Shown: one piece after another, positions 26,917 through 33,981 of the stretch | Layout of the letters: every line of letters starts with the position of its first letter | How positions within the stretch are numbered: the stretch's first letter is position 1 | Assembly: GCA_029266495.1 (NCBI GenBank) | Contig: JAQSWS010000018.1 | Location: 1 to 64,000 of the forward strand | Direction of reading: 5' to 3' | Length of the DNA stretch: 64,000 nucleotides | Origin: Rariglobus sp. | GTDB taxonomy: Bacteria > Verrucomicrobiota > Verrucomicrobiia > Opitutales > Opitutaceae | The notes under the pieces: model-generated | The model's database searches: none | Told to the model about the DNA's origin: nothing | What the model saw: the letters and a program-made list of their open reading frames with translations, nothing else | Position numbers and translations under genes: made by a program

Positions 26917-29430
26917 ATGCCCTTATCGTCCCATTCTTCCCCCTCTTCAGCACCCGCCACCCCCCGCCACGGTTCCCAGGTGCTGCAACGCAGCATTGCG
27001 CCGGCCGATCGTCTGGTGATCAAGCGCGACGGATCCCGCGTCCGTTATGACCAAAACAAAATCACGCGTGCCGTTGCGCTGGCATTCCGTGAAGTCCATA
27101 CGGAGGAGGCCGACAATCCCTACCGCGACGACATGCTTGCCTGCTTCGGGCTGGACAGCGACCGCTTCATCGAGGCGACGAAGATCGCCGGAGCCGTGTC
27201 CCAGATTCTTGAGCTCCACTACCGGCAGGGTCTGCATCCGACGATCGAGCAGGTGCAGGATGCGGTGGAAAAAGCCATCGCCGCCTCCGGCCACTGGGAG
27301 GTGGCCCGGGCTTACATGCTTTATCGTGAACGCCGTGCGCTCACCCGTCTCGCCACTTACGCCGACAGTGGCCTGGCCGATTACATTGCGATGGCCAAAT
27401 ACTCGCGTCATCGCGCCGAGCTGGGACGTCGCGAAACGTTTGCCGAGGGCGTCGAACGCGTGGCGGAGATGCACCTGGAGTTTTTCAGGCCCAAGCTGGC
27501 GACGCGCGTTCCCGCCACGTTGCCCGCTCCGCTGGTCGCGCTGGCCGGTGAAACCGCGCCGCTGCTGGCGAAAGTCCTGTGCGGGCGTGAACTCTCCGAC
27601 GTGGTCGAGGGTGTTTTCGCGGATGTGACCGCCAAGCGTGTGCTGCCGAGCATGCGCTCGATGCAGTTCGGCGGCGAAGCCATCCTCAAGAACCACAGCC
27701 GCATGTTCAATTGCAGCTTCTCCAACGTCGACCGCGTGGAGTTTTTCCGGGAGTTTTTCTTTCTGCTCCTCAGCGGTTGCGGCGTCGGTTTCTCCGTGCA
27801 GAAGCACCATATCGCGCTGCTTCCCCCGTTGCCGACGCGCGCCTCCTCGCACGACCTGCCGGTGTGGCATTACCACATCGGGGACACGATCGAGGGCTGG
27901 GCCGATGCGCTGCACGCGCTGTTCCAGTCGTTCTACGAAGGCAAAAAAATCGAGTTCAACTACTCGTCGATCCGCCCGCGTGGAGCCCACCTGCGCACCT
28001 CCGGCGGCAAGGCCCCCGGGCATCTTCCGCTCAAGCAGGCGCTCACCCGCATCGAGTCCCTCCTGGAGCAGGCGGCCGGGCGCGCCCTGCGCCCCATCGA
28101 AGTCTACGACATCAACATGTTCACGGCGAAGGCGGTATTGGCCGGGGGAATACGTCGCTCGGCCACGATCTGCCTTTTTTCGCCCGACGACGAGGAGATG
28201 ATAGACGCGAAGACCGGCAACTGGTTCGAGACGCATCCGCAGCGCTCCGCCTCGAACAACTCCGCCGTGCTTGCCCGCGACGATCGCAACGCCGAGCACT
28301 TCCGCCGGCTTTTCAAGGCGCAGAAGGAATTTGGCGAGCCCGGTTTCTTTTTCTGCGACCACCCCGAGGCGGGTTGCAACCCGTGCGCCGAGATCAACCT
28401 CCTGCCGGTCATCGACTGGGAGTTGTCCGGCGAGGAGCTGGGCAGGCTTTTTGCCTGGGGTTACAAGGGCGACCTGCCCGGCACCACGCGCCTCTCGGGT
28501 TTTCAGCATTGCAATCTCACGACGATCAACGGGCGCGCCGCGACCACGCCGGAGCGTTTTTATGAGGCGTGTATTTCGGCCACGGTGATTGGCACGTTGC
28601 AGGCGGCCTACACCGACATGCCGTATCTCGGACCGGTGACCCGTCTCATCAACGAGCATGATGCGCTGCTGGGGGTTTCCATCTGCGGCTTCATGGACAA
28701 CCCGAATGTGTTGTTCGATCCCGAGATCCTCCGCAAGGGGGCCGGCCTTTGCCGCGCGACCAACCGCCTCGTGGCGGAGACGATCGGAATCCGGCCCGCG
28801 GCGAAGCTCACGACCTGCAAACCCGAGGGCACCGCGTCGCTGTTGCTCGACGCCGCCTCGGGCATTCACCCGCACCATGCGCGCCAGTATTTCCGCCGCG
28901 TGCAGGCCAACCGCAAGGAACCTGTTTACGCCTTCTTCAAATCGATCAATCCGCAGATGACGGAGCCGTCCGTCTACAGTCCGCAGACCGACGACGTGAT
29001 CACCTTTCCTATGAAGGCGGCGGATGGCGCGATCCTGCGCAAGGACCTGAATGCGCTCCAGTTTCTCCAGCTCGTGATGCTGGTGCAGCAATCGTGGGTG
29101 ATTCCCGGCGGCGACCCCGAATCGCGGTCGGCGGGGTTGCATCACAATGTGTCCAACACCTGCACGGTGCGTCCCGACGAATGGGAGGCGGTGGCTGATT
29201 TTATCTGGTCGAACCGTGCGCTCTTCACCGGCGTGTCGCTGCTTCAGGATGCGGGAGACAAGGCTTACATGCAGGCGCCCCGCGAGGAGGTCATGACCGA
29301 GGGCGACATCGCCAGGTGGAACGCCCTGCGCCCGCGGCATGTGGATTACACGAAGCTCCGCGAGCACAGCGACGAGACCAGCTTGAAGGACATCGTCGCC
29401 TGCGCCGGCGGTGCGTGCGAACTCACGTGA
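26917..29430 (+). CDS. nrdJ: Ribonucleotide reductase, B12-dependent (class II) type
   Basis: About 837 residues. An ATP-cone-like N-terminal domain (LVIKRDGSRVRYDQNKITRA) precedes the catalytic barrel with MFNCSFSNVDR (Cys266), LLSGCGVGFSVQ, NPCAEINLLP (Cys490 and Glu492, the thiyl site), FQHCNLTTING (Cys532), CKPEGTASLLLDAASGIHPH and NVSNTCTVRPDEW. The C-terminus CAGGACEL supplies a redox Cys pair. It reduces ribonucleotides to deoxyribonucleotides. The lack of a nearby nrdB and the overall pattern fit an adenosylcobalamin-dependent enzyme, though a class I large subunit is not fully excluded. The start at 26917 omits 46 open upstream codons that carry no conserved sequence. Control by NrdR is suggested by upstream palindromes. 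Confidence 0.88.
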   Translation: MPLSSHSSPSSAPATPRHGSQVLQRSIAPADRLVIKRDGSRVRYDQNKITRAVALAFREVHTEEADNPYRDDMLACFGLDSDRFIEATKIAGAVSQILELHYRQGLHPTIEQVQDAVEKAIAASGHWEVARAYMLYRERRALTRLATYADSGLADYIAMAKYSRHRAELGRRETFAEGVERVAEMHLEFFRPKLATRVPATLPAPLVALAGETAPLLAKVLCGRELSDVVEGVFADVTAKRVLPSMRSMQFGGEAILKNHSRMFNCSFSNVDRVEFFREFFFLLLSGCGVGFSVQKHHIALLPPLPTRASSHDLPVWHYHIGDTIEGWADALHALFQSFYEGKKIEFNYSSIRPRGAHLRTSGGKAPGHLPLKQALTRIESLLEQAAGRALRPIEVYDINMFTAKAVLAGGIRRSATICLFSPDDEEMIDAKTGNWFETHPQRSASNNSAVLARDDRNAEHFRRLFKAQKEFGEPGFFFCDHPEAGCNPCAEINLLPVIDWELSGEELGRLFAWGYKGDLPGTTRLSGFQHCNLTTINGRAATTPERFYEACISATVIGTLQAAYTDMPYLGPVTRLINEHDALLGVSICGFMDNPNVLFDPEILRKGAGLCRATNRLVAETIGIRPAAKLTTCKPEGTASLLLDAASGIHPHHARQYFRRVQANRKEPVYAFFKSINPQMTEPSVYSPQTDDVITFPMKAADGAILRKDLNALQFLQLVMLVQQSWVIPGGDPESRSAGLHHNVSNTCTVRPDEWEAVADFIWSNRALFTGVSLLQDAGDKAYMQAPREEVMTEGDIARWNALRPRHVDYTKLREHSDETSLKDIVACAGGACELT

Positions 29431-29464
29431 GCCGCAAGCCTCGCGGATTCTGCACCTGTCGGGA

Positions 29465-30316
29465 TCAGTAGGCTTTTTCGATCGTCTCGAAGCCGTTGCC
29501 CAGGACGATGACGCGCCTGGTTTCATCGATCGCGATGAAGCGCAGGCGGCGCTTCATGTCGACGGTGCCTCCGATGTAGATCATGACCCCGTCGACCATG
29601 ATGCGCGGGTTTTTTCCCCCGAGCACGCCGCTGATGTGCAGTTCGTCGATGACCAGGCCGGTGAGCCGTTCGAGCCTGACCTGTGGTTTCGGTTTGGGAG
29701 CGGGGAGCGCCGGCGGGGGCGGGAGCGGGGCCAGTGGGGGCGCATCCGGCAGGGCGGCGCCGAGCGGTTCCCCGATGATCGCGTTGAGATGGTCGACGTT
29801 GGCGTTGCTCTTGGCGACCACGTCCCGGGTCTGTTGAAGAATTTTGACGCTGGTGGGAACGTCCTTGGACGGGACCGCCTTCATGCTGCCTGGACGCGCC
29901 ATTTCCATCAGAAACGGATACGCGCTTTTCACCGAAAAATAGGCGCAGGCCAGGACGATGACCGCGGCGATGCACACTTTGAAGAAGCGGACAAAAGTGG
30001 GCACGGACAACGGCTGCGACGGGCGTGCCGGTGCGGGCGCGGGCACCACCGCAGGTGCGACGAAGGGTGGCGTGGTGGCTTGGGCGGCCGGTGCTTGCGG
30101 GGCCGCGGGTTGCGCCGGGAGCAGCCAGGGAGGCAGCGAGGCGGCGGGTTGCGGCGGGGAAGATGACGGCGGGGAGGCACCCGCTGGAGTTGCGCCGACA
30201 GTGGGGGAAGAGGCCGCCGGCGGCGTGGACGGGTGAAACGAAAGCGGACGTAATTGTGCCTCGCGGGCTTTTTGCTCGAGCACCTGCCGGCGGATTTCTT
30301 CGACGGTTAAAGCCAT
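29465..30316 (-). CDS. Single-pass membrane protein with Pro-rich N-terminal region, function unknown
   Basis: About 283 residues. The first 30 residues are charged and helical (ALTVEEIRRQVLEQKAREAQ). A Pro/Ala/Ser-rich stretch follows to about residue 105, then one transmembrane helix (VCIAAVIVLACAYFSVKSAY). The C-terminal domain is exposed and ends LHISGVLGGKNPRIMVDGV, MIYIGGTVDMKRRLRFIAI and RRVIVLGNGFETIEKAY, a small beta-rich domain with a faint likeness to the OB-like or HR domains of secretion proteins. The start at 30316 is the first ATG before the charged helix. It converges with the ribonucleotide reductase gene. No function is assigned. Confidence 0.7.
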   Translation of the reverse strand: MALTVEEIRRQVLEQKAREAQLRPLSFHPSTPPAASSPTVGATPAGASPPSSSPPQPAASLPPWLLPAQPAAPQAPAAQATTPPFVAPAVVPAPAPARPSQPLSVPTFVRFFKVCIAAVIVLACAYFSVKSAYPFLMEMARPGSMKAVPSKDVPTSVKILQQTRDVVAKSNANVDHLNAIIGEPLGAALPDAPPLAPLPPPPALPAPKPKPQVRLERLTGLVIDELHISGVLGGKNPRIMVDGVMIYIGGTVDMKRRLRFIAIDETRRVIVLGNGFETIEKAY

Positions 30317-30334
30317 GAGATCGCGACCATTCGT

Positions 30335-30359
30335 AAAAAAAGTTTCAAAAAACTGAAAC
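30335..30359 (-). promoter_or_regulatory. Weak terminator-like hairpin in the leader of the 29465 gene
   Basis: On the minus strand GTTTCA-GTTTTT-TGAAAC is followed by seven T residues, ending 19 bases before the start codon. The stem is short and A/T-rich. It might be an attenuator or a chance structure. Confidence 0.3.
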
Positions 30360-30455
30360 CAAGGCACGAGCCTCATGGCAAGCTTATGTCGCTAGTGGAA
30401 TAGGCCAATACATTGATTTTTCTGGAAAATGGATGACGGCGTCAGCAGGACGCGC

Positions 30456-30485
30456 AAAAAAACCGCGTCTTTGATGAGACGCGGT
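30456..30485 (-). terminator. Rho-independent terminator of the Cys-rich peptide gene
   Basis: On the minus strand ACCGCGTCT-CATCAA-AGACGCGGT (9-bp stem) is followed by TTTTTT. It lies 26 bases after the stop of the gene at 30512. Confidence 0.93.
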
Positions 30486-30511
30486 CGGGGCGGTGAAAAT
30501 GGCGGGGGCTA

Positions 30512-30748
30512 TCAGGTGGCCTTGTCGGGTTTCGGGGCGTTTTTGCCGCCGCATTTTTCGCAGTTCTTGTCGTCTTTGGCCGCGGTGGCGCAGCAGCCAT
30601 GCGGGCAGGCCTTGCCGGCTTCGGCGTTCTTTTTGCAGCACGCGGCGGGTTCGCCGGCGAGAGCAGGCTTGGGGTCTTCGGCGCGGGCGAGGTTTGAAAA
30701 CGCGAAGGCGGCAACGAGCAGGGCGAGGGGGAGACGCAGGGATTTCAT
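30512..30748 (-). CDS. Small Cys-rich secreted protein, function unknown
   Basis: About 78 residues. A signal peptide (LPLALLVAAFAFSNLARA) precedes a mature part of about 55 residues with seven Cys and one His in ACCKKNAEAGKACPHGCC and NCEKCGG, with Lys-rich spacers. The clustered Cys suggest metal binding or disulfides in the periplasm. The gene stands alone and ends in its own strong terminator, so it is likely a real, separately expressed unit. No family is recognised. Confidence 0.7.
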   Translation of the reverse strand: MKSLRLPLALLVAAFAFSNLARAEDPKPALAGEPAACCKKNAEAGKACPHGCCATAAKDDKNCEKCGGKNAPKPDKAT

Positions 30749-30891
30749 GGGGTGATAATGAGGTTACGTGGCGATGAGAGCCGGGGAGGAATAAAGCACG
30801 GTCACCGGCCCTGCTCAAGTCGTGATCGCAATTGGGCTGCGGATGAAAATACCTCGCCGGACTGAAACGCGAACGGCACGCTCCGGCCCCA

Positions 30892-31917
30892 ATGATTTTT
30901 ACCTGCCAACCAGGGTTTGTGGATTTGCTTGCGGGCGAGTTGAGTGCGCTTGGCTGCGCGCCGGTGGAGCAGGGGCCGGGCTGGGTGAGGGCGGAGGGGA
31001 AACTTGAGGGAGGAAACCAGACCTCTGAAGGCGGACTGCCGGATTTGTGCTTTCCGCAGATGACACTGCTTGATCCGGTCGAGATTTCGGCGGACTCGGT
31101 CAACGCGCTGGCGGCGAAGATCACCGAGCAATTTCTCGCGAGCGCCAAAACCGAACGTTTTGAAGGCGCGTGGCCGTGCCTTTTCGAAGAGGCCGCCGAG
31201 CTCGACGGGCTCGGGCGCCGGGTCAAGGGTGTGGAAAAGATGGTTCACGAGAACCTCAAGAAGCGCATGTCTCGCGTGGCAAAGCTCGCGGTCGCGGACA
31301 AACCGCGCGGCGTCGCCCGGCTGCGCGGGTTGTATGTGTTTTTCGTGGATTTCAAACGGGCCTTCGTCTCGCGCGAGGCGATTTTCGGCGGTCAACGCCG
31401 CATGGCCGATGACGAGCAGGCTCCGTCGCGTTCCTATCTGAAAATCGAGGAGGCCTACATCGTGCTCGGGCGTGAACCGGCCTTTGAGGAAACCGTGGCG
31501 GATCTCGGCGCGGCGCCGGGCGGGTGGAGTTACAGCGCATCGAAGCGCGGGGCGAAGGTCGTCGCGGTGGACAACGGTCCGCTCAAGGGGGGCGCGTATA
31601 ACAATTACAAGATCGAGCACCGCATGGAGGACGCGTTTACGTTTCGTCCCGCGCCGGACCAGGTGTTCGACTGGATGTTCTGCGACCTGGTTGAGGAGCC
31701 GCACCACGTCATGGAAAACTTGATACAACCATGGCTGGAGAACAAGTGGTGCCGCCATTTTGTGATCATTCTGAAATTCGGCCGGGTGGATCCGCTTGCG
31801 TTGTTACGCGACGTCCGGGCGCCGGAGTCGGTGTTCTCGCGTTGTGCGACGAACGTCCGCGTGCGGCATCTTTACCACGATCGCGAGGAGTTCACGATCG
31901 TCGGCGAGGTGCGGTGA
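30892..31917 (+). CDS. rlmM: 23S rRNA C2498 2'-O-ribose methyltransferase-like (RlmM)
   Basis: About 341 residues. The N-terminal half is a THUMP-like region (CQPGFVDLLAGELSALGC) and the C-terminal half an FtsJ-type methyltransferase: TVADLGAAPGGWSYSASKRG holds the SAM loop, KVVAVDNGPLKGG the acidic strand, DWMFCDLVEEPHHVME the catalytic Asp region and CRHFVIILKFGR the catalytic Lys. The order and the FCDLVEEP motif match RlmM, which methylates C2498 of 23S rRNA in E. coli. It is a lone plus-strand gene facing the SGNH-like gene, 7 bases apart. Confidence 0.92.
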   Translation: MIFTCQPGFVDLLAGELSALGCAPVEQGPGWVRAEGKLEGGNQTSEGGLPDLCFPQMTLLDPVEISADSVNALAAKITEQFLASAKTERFEGAWPCLFEEAAELDGLGRRVKGVEKMVHENLKKRMSRVAKLAVADKPRGVARLRGLYVFFVDFKRAFVSREAIFGGQRRMADDEQAPSRSYLKIEEAYIVLGREPAFEETVADLGAAPGGWSYSASKRGAKVVAVDNGPLKGGAYNNYKIEHRMEDAFTFRPAPDQVFDWMFCDLVEEPHHVMENLIQPWLENKWCRHFVIILKFGRVDPLALLRDVRAPESVFSRCATNVRVRHLYHDREEFTIVGEVR

Positions 31918-31924
31918 ACCGGCC

Positions 31925-32770
31925 TCACCTGGCGGGCTGAAGCTGTTCCCAGGCGAGTGCCTGCAACTTTTTGCTGTCTTCTGCGGAGAGTTTGAGGCGC
32001 CGGGCGACGGCATTGTCCGCGGGCAGGGTGCGGGGATCGGCATCGTAGATGCGACCGTAGAAGAGGAGTGCGGAGAGATAGGCTCCGAGCGCGCTTTGGT
32101 GATAGTTATCCTGGCCCCAAATGGAGAGCGGGCCTTCGGACTCGGGCGTGGCGGGATTGTCGGCCAGGCCTTGTTTCACGGCGGCGAGAAAGGTGTCGCC
32201 CACGGGCACCCAGCCTTGCACCGAGAAGTCACGCGCGGCCTCGCTGTAGGCCCGGCGCAGGCCGGCTTGCATCTCCTCGATCGAGGCGAAGCGACCCTTG
32301 GTCACGAGATCGGGGCGCGCCCAGGTTTCGTAGAGCCAGATCTTCACGGACGGGTTTTGCGCGACGAACAAGGCTTTCAGTTTTTCGACGTGGGCGCGGA
32401 AGGAGTCGTGGGAGGCGGTGCCGCCGTCGGCGGCGGGCAGGGGACCGGTGCTGTAGTCCTGGAGAACGACGATGTCCCAGGGTTTTTCGATCAGCTCGCG
32501 CTTGTTTTCATAATGAAACTGCAGCGTTTTTCCGCCGACGGTTTCCATCGTGACGGACGGGGATTTTCCGCCCGCGGCGGCAAGTGCCTGGAAGAGCGCG
32601 GGGACGCCGCCAGCCGGGTCTTTGTTCAGTTCGACGGCCTCGCCGACGCCCACGTTGCGAGGGACGAATGTGAAACTGTTGCCAACGAAGAGAACCGACT
32701 GGGCTTGGAGGCCCGCGGCGAAGATGCAGGCAAGGATCGCCGGCAGGCGAAGGGCGCGAAGGGGAGACAT
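31925..32770 (-). CDS. Secreted SGNH-like (DUF4886-type) hydrolase, paralogue
   Basis: About 281 residues. A signal peptide (LPAILACIFAAGLQAQ) is followed by VLFVGNSFTFVPRN, the GNSF block I, then WDIVVLQDYSTGPL and IWLYETWARPDL. Near the C-terminus IWGQDNYHQSALGAYLSALL holds the Asp and His of block V. It is homologous in plan to the protein at 10527-11519 (GNSFS, VTLQQWS, VVHQTWAY). It lies downstream of the LacI gene (88 bases) on the same strand and could be its co-transcribed partner. A periplasmic esterase is likely; its substrate is unknown. Confidence 0.75.
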   Translation of the reverse strand: MSPLRALRLPAILACIFAAGLQAQSVLFVGNSFTFVPRNVGVGEAVELNKDPAGGVPALFQALAAAGGKSPSVTMETVGGKTLQFHYENKRELIEKPWDIVVLQDYSTGPLPAADGGTASHDSFRAHVEKLKALFVAQNPSVKIWLYETWARPDLVTKGRFASIEEMQAGLRRAYSEAARDFSVQGWVPVGDTFLAAVKQGLADNPATPESEGPLSIWGQDNYHQSALGAYLSALLFYGRIYDADPRTLPADNAVARRLKLSAEDSKKLQALAWEQLQPAR

Positions 32771-32858
32771 GGCGGGGATTGTCAGCGGATCACGACGGTT
32801 GCGGAAACTCTTTTCGGGCGGTTCAGGATGGAAACGAAATCGTCGCGGTGCCGGTTGT

Positions 32859-33872
32859 TTATGGTGACGACCACGAACTGGCCACCAATACGCGTTTAGG
32901 CAGGGCGGGGAGGCCGCGTTCGTTGCGGTGGATCTGGCCGATGATCAGGTCGATCGCGGCGGCGCCGACCTGCGCGGGGTTTTGGTTGATTTGAAATGTG
33001 TATCCCAGCTTTGGCTTGGCGAGGTTGAGCTCGACATAGGAGACCTCCGGCGGACGAAAACCGTCCTCGTAGGCCCACTCCAGGAAGCATCTGCTGTTGG
33101 TGATGATGCCGTCGGGTTTGGCGCGCTTCAGCCAGAGGAGGAAATGGGATTTCTCCCATTTTTCGAAACAGTAGGCGTCCATGCGCTCCGCAGGCGGTTT
33201 CAGCTGCTGCCAGCAGGTGAAGGCTCCCAGCCATTGCGGGGCGATGGTGGTGACTTCTTCCGGGCGAGCGCAGAAGACAATACGCCGGCGGCCCTGCGCC
33301 TCGAGTTGTTGCAGCGCCAATTGCATGCCGTGGAAGTAATCGGGCGAGGCGCGGTGCATGTCGGGTTTGCTCAGAGTGTAGTCGATGGTGGCACACACCA
33401 GGTTTTCCCAGCGGATCTTGCTCAGGTCGCAGCCGTCGGGCACGGGCAGCACCAGCAGGCTGGTGATACCGCGTGCTTGCAGGACGCCGTTGAGGCGTTC
33501 CACCGAACCATTGAGGTCGCTCAAGCGGAAGACTTCCTCCTTGTATCCCAACGACTGTGCGCGCTGGGCGGCACCGGCCAGGTAATAGCGCGTGTAATTG
33601 CGCCTGCCTGAGGGGGTGCAATCAAGGAAGGCGATGACCGCGCCCTGCGGGGAGCGCCGGTAGCCGCGCACCTGGGCGGTGAAGGCGGAGACAAAGGGGT
33701 TTGGCCGGTATCCCAGCTTTTGGGCGATCGCCGTGATGCGTTCGCGCTCGGCCTTGGAAACCTGCGAATTGTTGCTCAATGCGCGCGACACGGTGGACTG
33801 CGCGACTCCGGCCTGGAGGGCGACGTCGCGTGTCGTCACCGGACGTGAAGAGGGCGTTTTTTTCTGGGGCAT
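32859..33872 (-). CDS. LacI family transcriptional regulator
   Basis: About 337 residues. The N-terminal helix-turn-helix TRDVALQAGVAQSTVSRALS with hinge helix AERERITAIAQKLGYRPNP is diagnostic of LacI. The periplasmic-binding-like sensor domain follows to the C-terminus. The gene is divergent from the GH116-led operon, and an operator-like palindrome (CGCATCAATATGCG) lies 44 bases upstream of its start. It would repress the operon until a sugar inducer binds. The same 14-mer type recurs upstream of genes at 47013 and 48143. The inducer is unknown. Confidence 0.95.
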   Translation of the reverse strand: MPQKKTPSSRPVTTRDVALQAGVAQSTVSRALSNNSQVSKAERERITAIAQKLGYRPNPFVSAFTAQVRGYRRSPQGAVIAFLDCTPSGRRNYTRYYLAGAAQRAQSLGYKEEVFRLSDLNGSVERLNGVLQARGITSLLVLPVPDGCDLSKIRWENLVCATIDYTLSKPDMHRASPDYFHGMQLALQQLEAQGRRRIVFCARPEEVTTIAPQWLGAFTCWQQLKPPAERMDAYCFEKWEKSHFLLWLKRAKPDGIITNSRCFLEWAYEDGFRPPEVSYVELNLAKPKLGYTFQINQNPAQVGAAAIDLIIGQIHRNERGLPALPKRVLVASSWSSP

Positions 33873-33915
33873 GCCGTCGATGAGCGTCGATGCAACGCAC
33901 GAATGTCAATACGTC

Positions 33916-33929
33916 CGCATCAATATGCG
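33916..33929. promoter_or_regulatory. LacI-type operator, site A
   Basis: CGCATCAATATGCG: CGCAT and ATGCG arms with a 4-base spacer. It lies between the divergent LacI and GH116 genes. An identical 14-mer is at 49273-49286 and two 13/14 matches are at 48096 and 49205. A looser match, GCATCGGGTATGC, lies at 33956-33968. Confidence 0.8.
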
Positions 33930-33981
33930 ATGAGTCGGTCTAGGCGGTGCGGTTTGCATCGGGTATGCCGTGGGCTCCCCT

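Noticed and set aside
26947-29526. 859-codon minus-strand frame antisense to the ribonucleotide reductase
   Set aside because: The plus strand shows a full set of conserved reductase motifs; the antisense translation is Arg/Gly-rich with no conserved motifs.
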